This document shows positions 1-7,960 of a stretch of 64,000 bases of DNA, in pieces. Position numbers and translations under genes: made by a program. Positions within the stretch are counted from its first letter, which is position 1. The number at the start of each line of letters is the position of its first letter. Source of the stretch: Lentibacillus amyloliquefaciens (GTDB taxonomy: Bacteria; Bacillota; Bacilli; Bacillales; Amphibacillaceae); NCBI RefSeq assembly GCF_001307805.1, contig NZ_CP013862.1, forward strand, positions 1,860,001 through 1,924,000. The letters run 5' to 3'. The notes beneath the pieces are model-generated. The model saw nothing but the letters and a program-made list of their open reading frames with translations. It searched no databases and was not told where the DNA came from.

Positions 1-7
1 CTTTACG

Positions 8-1917
8 GTAGATTGATTTCTCCCCCCTCACAGAACCGTGCGTGCACTATTAATGCACACGGCTCCTCCTAGTTATCATTCACAAAATGTAGCTAATTTC
101 CTTTCTTAAATCGTATATATTAACCTTAACTCTCCCATAAGGTAGCGGATATTTGGTAAGAAAGAGTCTGAATTTATCCCAAGTAAAAGATTTTCTTTGA
201 CTTCTTCTGTTGAGCCACTTAAATAATAAGTACCCGATTTTGTCTCTGAATTCATTAATACTTTGACTATTATCTGTAATGCCATAATAGTTGTAATAAC
301 CTATAAGAGAGCGTCTGAATCTATCCATAATGACATGAATGTTCTTGTTCCTATTAGCCTTCAACCATTCTTTAGATTCTTTGAGCTTGCCTTGGAATTT
401 CTTCCCGCTAGTTTTCCGTTTCACTCGGAATTTCCCTTTTTGACTTTTCCCACAGTAATGTGTAAAGCCCAGAAAATCGAAGGTTGCCGGTTTCCTATTT
501 CCCTTTCGTTTTGCATCTTTCTCTGCAAATTTTCCGAAAGGAATAATTTTAGTTTTATCCTCGGCTATCTCCAAGTTAAATTTCTTTAATCTCCATTTCA
601 ATGATTGAAAGAATTGTTGAGCTTCGCTCTTAGATTGAAAACAACAGACAAAATCATCTGCGTACCTCACGATGAATGCTTGTCCTTTGCACTGTTTTCT
701 AACCCTCTTTTCAAACCAAAGATCAAGGACATAGTGAAGGTATATATTGGCTAATACTGGAGAAATCACTCCACCTTGCGGTGTACCATATGATGTTTTG
801 TATTTCTTGCCTTCTTCCATATATCCACCTTTAAGAAACCTGCCAATAATCCTTAATAAGTTGGGATCAGCTATTCGCAGCTTTAAGAACTCCAACATCC
901 ATGTGTGGTCAACATTGTCAAAGAATCCTTTAATATCTACATCTACTACATAGTTTATTGACCGCTTTTCAATATAGTGGTTCAATATTTTCAATGCATC
1001 ATGGCAGTTACGATTTGGACGAAATCCAAAAGAGCAGTCTAGGAAATCATTCTCATAGATAGTATTTAGTATTTTCGTAATTCCTCTTTGAACAATTTTG
1101 TCTTCATGTTCCGGTATACCCAGTGGTCTTTTCTTATTTGAATTAAGCTTTGGTATATACATTCTTCTTACTGGAACGGGACGATAACTTTTACTTTTGA
1201 GACTATTTACTAATTCCTCTATGTTTCCTTTTAGACTTTCACCGTATTGCTCTTTCGTCGTGCCGTTAATCCCAGTTGCCTTTCTGTTTGGTGATTCATG
1301 ATGGCACTTGACTAGTGATTGCTCATTTAATAAATGTGCAAGAGATGTAAATTTAATTTTAGGATTAGATTTTGCTAATTCTGCTATCCTTCGTAGTTTT
1401 GTTTCCATTTAATGTAACCTACCTCTGCGTGTAGTAAATGTGTCCCTAGTAAGGTTGATAACTGGTAGCTAGCCTTTCCTCCATCGGCATTACCCGACTT
1501 CATTGGTACTACGCTGCTATCCGACTCCCTGCACGGCATTTGGCTTCCTTGCTTTTTATCGCTTGTACACCATACTCTTCTAAAATAAGAAAAGACCGGC
1601 AGGGTCTCCTGAGTTGCCGCATCAAATCAATGTATGACGTGCCAAGGTCTATGACTCCAGAGAGGTTTTATCCTTCTTGCCTTTAACGTAAGATAAAATG
1701 TAGCTTTCTGCAGCGCTTAAAGCATCAGCCCTCTCGATTTACAAACATTATGGAGCTCAATCCCTTCAGCCAGTTGGCTTTCGGCCCATCACCTAACTGT
1801 CTACGCTTAAAGACTAAAGTTACCTTTAGCCCTCCAAGACTCGCTACGAGTGAATGGCTAGTTCTTACTCGACGGGAATCCCACCCGTTATATGATACGA
1901 CCTATGCTCAGCCGCAC
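8..1917 (-). mobile_element. Group II intron (complete ribozyme plus maturase ORF)
   Basis: A self-splicing retroelement on the minus strand. The 5' end is the motif GTGCGGC at 1917-1911. The catalytic domain V hairpin lies at 65-33, reading GAGCCGTGTGC...GCACGGTTC, and domain VI follows at about 31-8. The 3' boundary is uncertain by a few bases because the window starts there. Domains I-IV fill about 1409-1917 and hold no other gene. The intron sits about 45 bp past the stop codon of the neighbouring DinB-like gene, so it interrupts no visible reading frame. The target site beyond base 1 is not visible. Confidence 0.88.
80..1408 (-). CDS. ltrA: Group II intron reverse transcriptase/maturase
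   Basis: A 442-aa intron-encoded protein that would bind the intron RNA, help it splice and copy it at the target. The reverse transcriptase fingers/palm carry GTPQGGVISPVLANIYL and the catalytic RYADDF motif near residue 250. A maturase X domain follows (FLGFTHYCG, then RRSLIGYYNYYG). The protein ends without an HNH endonuclease domain, so retrohoming would not rely on its own second-strand nuclease. The frame is open throughout and the YADD residues are intact, so the element may be active. The intron class was not assigned. Confidence 0.93.
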   Translation of the reverse strand: METKLRRIAELAKSNPKIKFTSLAHLLNEQSLVKCHHESPNRKATGINGTTKEQYGESLKGNIEELVNSLKSKSYRPVPVRRMYIPKLNSNKKRPLGIPEHEDKIVQRGITKILNTIYENDFLDCSFGFRPNRNCHDALKILNHYIEKRSINYVVDVDIKGFFDNVDHTWMLEFLKLRIADPNLLRIIGRFLKGGYMEEGKKYKTSYGTPQGGVISPVLANIYLHYVLDLWFEKRVRKQCKGQAFIVRYADDFVCCFQSKSEAQQFFQSLKWRLKKFNLEIAEDKTKIIPFGKFAEKDAKRKGNRKPATFDFLGFTHYCGKSQKGKFRVKRKTSGKKFQGKLKESKEWLKANRNKNIHVIMDRFRRSLIGYYNYYGITDNSQSINEFRDKIGYLLFKWLNRRSQRKSFTWDKFRLFLTKYPLPYGRVKVNIYDLRKEISYIL

Positions 1918-1962
1918 AAGCGCCCTATAATGGAATAACTGTCAAGCTAGTGATGAAGCTTT

Positions 1963-2457
1963 TTAAAGGCTTCGTTTCCCTGGCCAAGCTCCTTGCATTT
2001 TACTAAGGGATACAATTTGCCCAATATGATATGCGTCGTGCATTGCTAAACTCTTCAGTTCAAGCACTAATGAATTATCTTCTCCTGGGATCTGTCTATA
2101 CAAATCTTCATGTTCTGATCTTGCTAGTATTTTTCCAAGCTCACGATGAACATAAAAATATTCTTGTTTTGTTTTCTTCCAATTTTCTAACGTCTCAGTT
2201 GGTAATCGAAATGTATTTTCATTAACTTCTGCCTGAGGTTCATTCGCTGGTTCACCAAGAAATCGCATCAGATATCTCTTTTCATAGAAAAGTAAATGAC
2301 AAACTAATTCCCAAATGGAATTCATTTCCCCGTCAGCTGGTTTCCAAATGGCCTGTTCAAAAGTAACATCCTCTAGCACTTTTTCAAGTGGTGGAAACCA
2401 GTCTTGTTCATCTAAGCAGCTTGCCCATTGTTGTAACAAAAGTGTCTTTACATCCAT
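1963..2457 (-). CDS. DinB-like domain protein
   Basis: A 164-aa protein of the DinB/YfiT four-helix-bundle superfamily. A likely metal-binding histidine sits in CHLLFYEKRYLMRF near residue 55, and two more lie in MHDAYHIGQI near residue 140, the usual three-His site. Family members are often damage-inducible or thiol-transferase-like metalloenzymes, and the substrate cannot be named here. A second member follows directly upstream (2516-2971) and keeps the same H-D-x-Y-H-I-G-Q-I motif, so the pair looks like an old tandem duplication. The two are separated by 58 bp and are probably co-transcribed. Confidence 0.85.
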   Translation of the reverse strand: MDVKTLLLQQWASCLDEQDWFPPLEKVLEDVTFEQAIWKPADGEMNSIWELVCHLLFYEKRYLMRFLGEPANEPQAEVNENTFRLPTETLENWKKTKQEYFYVHRELGKILARSEHEDLYRQIPGEDNSLVLELKSLAMHDAYHIGQIVSLSKMQGAWPGKRSL

Positions 2458-2515
2458 TTTCTATTCCCTCCAATTTAATCCCTTTAATAGATAATCCCCA
2501 ATGATCTTCGATCAG

Positions 2516-2971
2516 TTACCTTGTGATCCCCTGAAGCTTCCGAATGTATAGGATTTGTCCGATATGATATGAATCATGCATTACTATATCCTCACCTAGA
2601 ACTACCTTAAGTGGGGTTCTTTCATCACCTGCTGGTTCATCAAACCGGGAATCATCTAATTGTGAGACAGTCTCCTGCATTTCCCTAAAAACCGAATAAA
2701 TTTGTTCAATCGTTTTCTGCCAAACTGCATCACTCGTTTCTTCGGGCATTTCAAAGGTAGCATTATTATCAACATTTGTTTCAGATTGAGCTTTTCCTTG
2801 GAATTGATTAAGCATGCGTGAATTCCAAAAAATCAGATGGTTTACTATTTGCCAGATGGAATATCCCTCTTTCGATGGTTGCCAGGATGCTTGTTCAGCT
2901 GTCAAACCTTGAATGGCATCCATTTCTTGAAATCGACGGTCAAATAACGAAAGGATCATCTCTTTTGTCAT
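2516..2971 (-). CDS. DinB-like domain protein (tandem paralogue)
   Basis: A 151-aa DinB-superfamily protein with the same layout as its downstream neighbour. A His lies in NHLIFWNSRML near residue 48 and the C-terminal motif is MHDSYHIGQILYIRKLQG. The starts of the two proteins also align (SIWQIVNHL against SIWELVCHL). The role is unknown beyond a probable metal-dependent function in the cytoplasm. The gene begins just downstream of the 19-bp inverted repeat at 3037-3084. Confidence 0.84.
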   Translation of the reverse strand: MTKEMILSLFDRRFQEMDAIQGLTAEQASWQPSKEGYSIWQIVNHLIFWNSRMLNQFQGKAQSETNVDNNATFEMPEETSDAVWQKTIEQIYSVFREMQETVSQLDDSRFDEPAGDERTPLKVVLGEDIVMHDSYHIGQILYIRKLQGITR

Positions 2972-3036
2972 CTAATCACTCCTCAATTTTAAGTCAATGT
3001 TTCCTATTTTAATTAATTCTACTTGATCTTTTATAA

Positions 3037-3084
3037 ATCCTAGATTCCCGCCTACTCATAACGAGGTAGGCGGGAATCTAGGAT
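3037..3084. repeat. Perfect 19-bp inverted repeat with 10-nt loop
   Basis: The arms at 3037-3055 and 3066-3084 match base for base and enclose the loop TCATAACGAG. There is no run of T on either side, so a classic intrinsic terminator is not supported. The left arm of its minus-strand transcript supplies the final stop codon of the decayed DUF4177 frame read past its premature stop. The dyad may be a terminator of another kind, an operator, or the footprint of a small mobile element. Confidence 0.7.
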
Positions 3085-3116
3085 ACAAAAGGTAAAGGGA
3101 TAAAGATGTGTAAGCA

Positions 3117-3218
3117 TCATCCGTCTTTTGCGTTTTTCTTTATTACCTCCTCATATTTTTCCTTCGGTTTAGCATTCAGATCGCCAATTTGAACGTTCAC
3201 AAATTTATACCTGTACAT
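3117..3218 (-). pseudogene. DUF4177-like small protein, truncated by a premature TGA
   Basis: Behind a strong AGGAGG site (start ATG at 3218-3216) lie 33 codons beginning MYRYKFVNVQIGDLNAK. This resembles the N-terminal half of DUF4177 proteins, which start MYEYKFV and continue ...EGWRL.QIF.P. Here the codon after KDG is TGA where the family has Trp. The frame then continues CLHIFIPLPFVS before running into the inverted repeat. Both a Trp-to-stop change and loss of the C-terminal half are therefore likely. The gene follows the ABC permease by 13 bp and would have been the last gene of that operon. Confidence 0.55.
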
Positions 3219-3231
3219 TTTTGATTACCTC

Positions 3232-4176
3232 CTAAGTCGTGTTAATATCCCGTTTTTGAAAGACAACCCATGTAATAAGCAAGAAAAGGAGCCAATAAAT
3301 CATGTTGACAATTAACGAAAATGGCAGGGACATCCCTGGCATTAATCCTTCTGGTGATTGAAGATAATATGTGAGATTCAGGTTCGTAAACAATAGGTAC
3401 TTCGCCCATGTGAAGTTCGCCAGGATACTGCCCAAAACTCCCATAGAAAACCATAAAAATACACTGATCCCAATCGCCAATATGTTGCTTTTGAATAAAG
3501 TAGAGATCATAAAAGCAATTGTGATAAACAACAATATTGTGATCATTTGTAACCCGGCCGCTTTGAGCGTATAACTCAACGTGGATTGGCTCACCATCTT
3601 ACCTTCTTCAGTAAACGACAGGATAGGGTGGGACATACCCCCTGCTCCAAATATAATTGAACCAAATATCCAAGCAACAATCAGCATGAATAAGATTAAT
3701 CCGACGGCAAAAAGAACGCTGGTTATATACTTTGCCAAAAGAAAGCTCCAACGCGGGTAAGGTCGGATCATTAACATTTTTATCGAGCCCCATGCAAATT
3801 CGCTTGCGACGATATCTCCTGCGATGATAACTGCAAATAAGACAATAAGTGGAGTGATTTGGTTCACCGCATTTTTAACCAGCATCCAGCTTTCACGAGG
3901 GTACGGCGAGATATCGTTATTCAAATAATAAGTAAGCTTTCTTGTCTCTTGTTGCAGTTGAGGAGTAGCCCCGCCATTTTCGATTTTTTGCTGATTACTG
4001 TCAATTTGTGATTGAACGCTTTGCTTCCATTCACCCTCCGGAAAGTCTTCAGATATTTCTTTATTAATAAAGGCTGTTGCTGCGATGATAAAAACTACGA
4101 ATAAGAGGAAAATCCATGTCCGGGGGCGTGTGTATATTTTTATCATTTCATTTTGCAACAGTTTTACAAAATCCAT
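3232..4176 (-). CDS. ABC transporter permease (PmtD/BcrB-like)
   Basis: A 314-aa ABC-2 type permease with one N-terminal membrane segment (WIFLLFVVFIIAATAFI), an extracellular loop of about 80 residues and five further hydrophobic segments. It overlaps the upstream ATPase gene by 13 bp and should form a transporter with it. The position, last of GntR-ABC-permease-ABC-permease, equals that of PmtD in the staphylococcal exporter of phenol-soluble modulins. Export of, or self-protection against, amphipathic peptides is plausible next to a lantibiotic cluster, but this is inferred from layout. Confidence 0.85.
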   Translation of the reverse strand: MDFVKLLQNEMIKIYTRPRTWIFLLFVVFIIAATAFINKEISEDFPEGEWKQSVQSQIDSNQQKIENGGATPQLQQETRKLTYYLNNDISPYPRESWMLVKNAVNQITPLIVLFAVIIAGDIVASEFAWGSIKMLMIRPYPRWSFLLAKYITSVLFAVGLILFMLIVAWIFGSIIFGAGGMSHPILSFTEEGKMVSQSTLSYTLKAAGLQMITILLFITIAFMISTLFKSNILAIGISVFLWFSMGVLGSILANFTWAKYLLFTNLNLTYYLQSPEGLMPGMSLPFSLIVNMIYWLLFLLITWVVFQKRDINTT

Positions 4177-5111
4177 ACATTAAGTCCCCCTTTAACTGAT
4201 TTAGTCATTTCAAGGAACGCTTCCTCAAGTGTTTGTTTTTTATTGTAAATTTCATAGACTTCTATACCCTCTATTGATAATGTCTTATTTACTTTAGAAA
4301 TTAATTTTTTTGGGATTTCTAAATGAAGGGTGTTGTTTTCCAAAGAAACCCGGTAGTGAGGATAAGTTGTTTCAAGTAAAGTTTTCGCTTTCTGCGGGTC
4401 ATCTACCTTCACAATAACCAGTCTCTTATCTCCATCACCACCAGTCATTTCATTAACGGTTTTAATACCAACAAGTTTCCCCTGTTGAATGATAGCGACG
4501 CGGTCACACATTAACTGCATTTCAGACAGTAAATGGCTCGAAACAAGTACTGAAGTGCCTTGCCGGGCTAACCGATTTAAAAACTCCCGAAATTGATAGA
4601 TGCCTTCGGGATCAAGTCCATTCGTAGGTTCATCCAAAATCAACAGGGGCGGTTTGTGAATAATCGCCTGTGCTAATCCTAAGCGCTGACGCATACCCAA
4701 GGAATAGGTCTTCACCTTTTTATGAATAGCATGTTGTAAATCCACAAGTTCTATTACTTCCTGGATCCGCTGCTTTGATATCTTTGTTCGTGCGATACGG
4801 GAAAACTGCATAAGATTTTGATAGCCTGTTAAAAACGTATACATTTCTGGATTTTCAACAATGGCTCCAACATTTTTCATTGCTTTGATTGGTTCTTTAT
4901 TAGTATTGATATTGTTGATTACGACACTCCCCTCTGTTTTTGATGCCAAGCCGACAATCATACGTATCACTGTTGTTTTACCTGTACCATTCGGCCCCAA
5001 CAGTCCAAAGATTTCACCTTTATTCACTGTTATGGATAAATCCTGCACAACTTCTGATTGTCCGAATTTCTTTGTTAAATGTTCAATTTTTAATACCTCG
5101 TGCTCTCTCAA
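4164..5111 (-). CDS. ABC transporter ATP-binding protein (PmtC/BcrA-like)
   Basis: A 315-aa ATPase with Walker A GPNGTGKTT, signature YSLGMRQRLGLAQA and Walker B LLILDEPTNGLDPEG, followed by a C-terminal extension of about 100 residues as in BcrA/NatA-type subunits. The start is a TTG at 5111-5109 behind GAAGGTGGTG. It overlaps the permease at 3232-4176 by 13 bp. BcrA-type pumps expel bacitracin, lantibiotics or host peptides. Here the neighbouring lan genes make peptide immunity a reasonable but unproven guess. Confidence 0.87.
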   Translation of the reverse strand: MREHEVLKIEHLTKKFGQSEVVQDLSITVNKGEIFGLLGPNGTGKTTVIRMIVGLASKTEGSVVINNINTNKEPIKAMKNVGAIVENPEMYTFLTGYQNLMQFSRIARTKISKQRIQEVIELVDLQHAIHKKVKTYSLGMRQRLGLAQAIIHKPPLLILDEPTNGLDPEGIYQFREFLNRLARQGTSVLVSSHLLSEMQLMCDRVAIIQQGKLVGIKTVNEMTGGDGDKRLVIVKVDDPQKAKTLLETTYPHYRVSLENNTLHLEIPKKLISKVNKTLSIEGIEVYEIYNKKQTLEEAFLEMTKSVKGGLNVWIL

Positions 5112-5129
5112 TTTCTCACACCACCTTCA

Positions 5130-5720
5130 TTAAAGGTCTTTTTTTGCATAAATGGAATTTGCCATACTGTAGGACAAAACATAGAAAGCCATACAAATGA
5201 TCAGAACGATTGAAAATACGACTTGATTTGGGGTAGAAAGCATATAAATAAATGGCCTCAGAAACATTAATACAACAACAAAAGCAAAGGTGGAAACATA
5301 TGTAGCAACCATACCAAATGCAAAATAAACAGGATAAAAAATCGCTAACATAAATAATACAGTCATCATACTAACTAATACTATAAAAACGGAAAATGAT
5401 ACTGTGTTTTCGGTTATTATCGTAAAGGGCAATTTCATAACAAAGGCTGCGGCGTAACCTATGACACCAAATATAAAGCCTTCTAGATATTTCACCTTCA
5501 CGATATCAATTCGCCTATTGGGTAAGCTGTTCAGAAATGTACGGCTTTCATTCTTATCTTCGTACTGGGCGATGTTTATCACCAAAAAAATCGCAATCAA
5601 AGCAGCCGCAAAAGAAATCGGTTGATCGCTTGTATTCATAATAAAACCAAACAATAAGACAATAACGAGAGGTTCGATTCTATATAACAAACGGAAGTCT
5701 TTTTTAATCAATTGACCCAT
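5130..5720 (-). CDS. ABC-2 type permease (PmtB-like)
   Basis: A 196-aa membrane protein with six predicted hydrophobic segments (for example IEPLVIVLLFGFIM and YVSTFAFVVVLMFL) and a basic N-terminus (MGQLIKKDFRLLYR). It resembles short ABC-2 permeases of the YtrC/PmtB kind. It overlaps the end of the ATPase gene at 5704-6579 by 17 bp and lies 18 bp before the second ATPase, so it is inside one operon. Two ATPase/permease pairs in one unit is the Pmt layout. Confidence 0.83.
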   Translation of the reverse strand: MGQLIKKDFRLLYRIEPLVIVLLFGFIMNTSDQPISFAAALIAIFLVINIAQYEDKNESRTFLNSLPNRRIDIVKVKYLEGFIFGVIGYAAAFVMKLPFTIITENTVSFSVFIVLVSMMTVLFMLAIFYPVYFAFGMVATYVSTFAFVVVLMFLRPFIYMLSTPNQVVFSIVLIICMAFYVLSYSMANSIYAKKDL

Positions 5721-6579
5721 GCTCTACCCCCCTTTTACCATAGTAAAACACAATATCTTCAAGCGTTGCGCTTTCAACCATAATCTGAGAATCCTGTATA
5801 TTTTTGAACTCATCAGCCTTATTTGTGAGCGCTTTAAAACCATAATTGGTTTTACGATTCCCAATGAGGTGTTCCCTAAGCTCAGATGACAAACTTTGTT
5901 TCGGTCCTTTGATCACTGCATAGGTATTTAATATCTCGTCTTTTGCATCGCTAAAGATAATTTCGCCCTGATTGATATACGTAATAAAATCGGCAATCTG
6001 ATCCAGCTCGGACGTAATGTGTGTTGAAAACAAAATCGTCTTCTCCCTGTCAATAATACCATCTAAAATTTCCAGTAATTCACGTCTAAAAAGTGGATCC
6101 AGCCCAGAGGTAGGTTCATCAAGAAGAATAAATTCCGCATTATGTGATAAGGCAACTGCTAACGAAAATTTCATTTTCATTCCTCTTGAGAGTTTTTGCA
6201 GCTGTTTATTGGCCGGCAATTCAAAAAGGTTTCGGTAAGATTGAAATTCTTGTTCATTCCATGATGGATAAAAAGGAGCAATAATATTTTTCATATTTTT
6301 TACGGTTTGGTCCTGGTAGAAGCCGGGGTTATCATATACAAATCCAATCTTTTTTTTAATGTCCTTCTCATATTGTTTGTATCCTTTTCCAAAAATTTTA
6401 ATGGAGCCAGAAGTTGGCAATGTTAAATTCATAATGCACTTAATAAGTGTTGTTTTCCCGGCACCATTAGGTCCAACTAGTCCCATGATGGAACCTTTTG
6501 GGATATCCAGCGAAATATTTCTCAATTGAAAGTCACGATAATGTTTCGTTACATTTCTCAGCTCTACAATACTTTCCAT
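5704..6579 (-). CDS. ABC transporter ATP-binding protein (PmtA/YtrB-like)
   Basis: A 291-aa ATPase with Walker A GPNGAGKTT (about residues 36-44), a degenerate signature LSRGMKMKFSLA and Walker B FILLDEPTSGLD. The altered signature is usual in the YtrB/PmtA branch. The gene starts immediately after the GntR regulator, one base separating stop and start, which means tight co-expression. It would power the PmtB-like permease with which it overlaps. The cargo is not shown by the sequence. Confidence 0.87.
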   Translation of the reverse strand: MESIVELRNVTKHYRDFQLRNISLDIPKGSIMGLVGPNGAGKTTLIKCIMNLTLPTSGSIKIFGKGYKQYEKDIKKKIGFVYDNPGFYQDQTVKNMKNIIAPFYPSWNEQEFQSYRNLFELPANKQLQKLSRGMKMKFSLAVALSHNAEFILLDEPTSGLDPLFRRELLEILDGIIDREKTILFSTHITSELDQIADFITYINQGEIIFSDAKDEILNTYAVIKGPKQSLSSELREHLIGNRKTNYGFKALTNKADEFKNIQDSQIMVESATLEDIVFYYGKRGVEHGSID

Positions 6580-6957
6580 CTATGATTCCTCCCCAACAAG
6601 CAGGTCAATCGTTTCTTGTATCTCTTTGGAGGACAACCCAGTCCATTTCCCTTCTCTAATCACTTCTCCCAATCTTCGCATAAACTTATTTATAATTTGA
6701 TCTCTTACCCAGTCTGCATCATGTTCTGCAATAAAAGACCCTTTTCCAATCCGAGACACAATAAACCCTTCTCCTTCTAACTCTTCGTATGCCCGCTTCA
6801 CCGTAATAACACTGATATCCAAATTCCCTGCCATATCCCGAATGGAAGGGAGAGCATCTTGAGGTTTTAGTTCCTGCTGAAAGACAGCCTGAATAATCTG
6901 TTTTTTGATCTGCAGGTAAATGGGTTCTTTGTTATTATCTATAATTAGAATATCCAT
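6580..6957 (-). CDS. GntR-family regulator (PmtR/YtrA-like)
   Basis: A 125-aa repressor of the short YtrA subfamily: a winged-helix domain at about residues 10-80 (EPIYLQIKKQI, LPSIRDMAGNLDISVITVKRAYEEL in pieces, GKGSFIAE) and a short C-terminal dimer helix region. The ATG at 6957 follows GGGAGG at 9 nt, so it is preferred over the TTG one codon upstream. In staphylococci PmtR represses its own ABC operon and is released by PSM peptides. YtrA in B. subtilis responds to cell-wall antibiotics. A similar autoregulation by lipid II-active peptides is expected here. Confidence 0.88.
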   Translation of the reverse strand: MDILIIDNNKEPIYLQIKKQIIQAVFQQELKPQDALPSIRDMAGNLDISVITVKRAYEELEGEGFIVSRIGKGSFIAEHDADWVRDQIINKFMRRLGEVIREGKWTGLSSKEIQETIDLLVGEES

Positions 6958-6978
6958 CAAAATGTCCTCCCTGATTCG

Positions 6979-7272
6979 TTATATGTTTCTTCTGATTATT
7001 AACCAATAAACCAATCCCACAACGATCGTAATAGACATTAATGTTGTAATAAAAACCCTTAATAAAACGTAATCGATTGATTGCCACCCTGTTATAAAGA
7101 CAATCAACGATAGCCCTATAAATAGCAAGGTAAATAAGAAACTATATAATTTGTACCCCATATACTGAGCTCTCTCGTCTTGGCCTTCTTTACTTACCAT
7201 AGCTACAAGGATAATAAAGGCAAGAAGAGCAACAACGGATAGTCCGTTTGTGAGGCTTATTAATGTTTGCAT
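6979..7272 (-). CDS. Small membrane protein paired with an XRE regulator
   Basis: A 97-aa protein with three hydrophobic segments (LSVVALLAFIILVAMV, SFLFTLLFIGLSLIVFIT, LMSITIVVGLVYWLII). Its start codon overlaps the stop of the XRE regulator (ATGA). Such XRE + 3-TM pairs are common in Firmicutes and occur beside lichenicidin-type clusters. The membrane partner may control the regulator or give immunity. No enzyme motif is visible. Confidence 0.7.
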   Translation of the reverse strand: MQTLISLTNGLSVVALLAFIILVAMVSKEGQDERAQYMGYKLYSFLFTLLFIGLSLIVFITGWQSIDYVLLRVFITTLMSITIVVGLVYWLIIRRNI

Positions 7273-7520
7273 TATGATTCTCCTCCTTCAGGTATGTGAT
7301 ATTGAAAGACTTCATCTATTCCTACACCAAAAACATTTGCAATTTCAAAAGCTAATGTTAAAGACGGGGTATATTTATTTTTCTCAATTGATAGGATTGT
7401 TTGTCTGCTAACTCCCGCCTTTTTGGCTAGATCCTTTTGAGTCATTTTTTTTTCTGCTCTTAAAACTGTAATTCGATTCGATAATTGACCATCTTGTTTG
7501 TTTTCCAATTTTTGAATCAC
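7272..7520 (-). CDS. XRE-family transcriptional regulator
   Basis: An 82-aa Cro/CI-type protein with a helix-turn-helix at about residues 18-70 (KKMTQKDLAKKAGVSRQTIL, SLTLAFEIANVFGV). The C-terminal tail GIDEVFQYHIPEGGES is typical of the YozG/YgzD-like group. It heads the unit XRE - membrane protein - GntR - ABC genes, with only 18 bp between the membrane protein and GntR. The upstream region carries repeated GTAAAR half-sites that could be its operator. It is a candidate regulator of the adjacent lan genes. Confidence 0.87.
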   Translation of the reverse strand: MIQKLENKQDGQLSNRITVLRAEKKMTQKDLAKKAGVSRQTILSIEKNKYTPSLTLAFEIANVFGVGIDEVFQYHIPEGGES

Positions 7521-7533
7521 CTCTACAAGTTAA

Positions 7534-7620
7534 GTAAAGCATATTTTATATTGTAAAACAAAGGCGACGAAAAGTAAAGTGTGTTTTACCTATTGTAAAA
7601 TAAATATTACTTTAAGTAAA
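7534..7620. promoter_or_regulatory. Clustered GTAAAR half-sites upstream of the XRE gene
   Basis: Within 90 bp before the XRE start there are repeats of GTAAAG/GTAAAA in both orientations. One is a clean dyad, GTAAAG-TGTG-TTTTAC at 7574-7589. The pattern suggests a multi-site operator for the small XRE protein, that is autoregulation. The AT-rich background weakens the case. Confidence 0.4.
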
Positions 7621-7700
7621 GTCCTTTTGTCATTTTTTAAAGATAAAAAAGCATAAATTGATGACTGCCACAGTACCTGTCGATGTGGTATTTTTAATCT

Positions 7701-7889
7701 ATGCGAGAAAACATCTTAAAACTGATTTTCTTTGATAAAAATTAGCATTGGGAGTCATTTAAAAAGCAAGATGTAGAGCGGATCCGTTCCATCGTCATCA
7801 AGGAGGTCGAAGGTTTCGTGAATGTAGGGTATGAAAAAGGATTTAAGCTCCTTGTTTGTGAAGACTGGCATGATGGGCTATTGGTATGA
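7701..7889 (+). pseudogene. IS91-family transposase remnant (N-terminus only)
   Basis: One frame reads MRENILKLIFFDKN, a TAG stop, then HWESFKKQDVERIRSIVIKE and ...GFKLLVCEDWHD before a final TGA. This follows the start of Firmicutes IS91-type transposases (HWE.F...H..RIRP.V..EVEKF, GFKLLVCEGCHD). The zinc-ribbon cysteine after CEG is lost (CEDWHD), and everything beyond about residue 60 is missing. It is a dead scrap between the XRE operon and lanM1, evidence of past transposition at the edge of the lan cluster. Confidence 0.6.
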
Positions 7890-7910
7890 AAGTATTTCTG
7901 CGGCGATACA

Positions 7911-7938
7911 AAAAGCCCGCCTCCTCAGTAGGCGAGCC
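7911..7938 (-). terminator. Rho-independent terminator after lanM1
   Basis: On the minus strand GCTCGCCT, a 6-nt loop and AGGCGGGC form a stem with one mismatch, followed by TTTTT. It lies 22 bp past the lanM1 stop and should end the lanA1-lanM1 transcript. Confidence 0.8.
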
Positions 7939-7960
7939 ATTATTGTGATATATAACTGCA

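Noticed and set aside
1750..1938. Plus-strand 62-codon frame
   Set aside because: It falls in the 5' ribozyme part of the group II intron and has no coding features.
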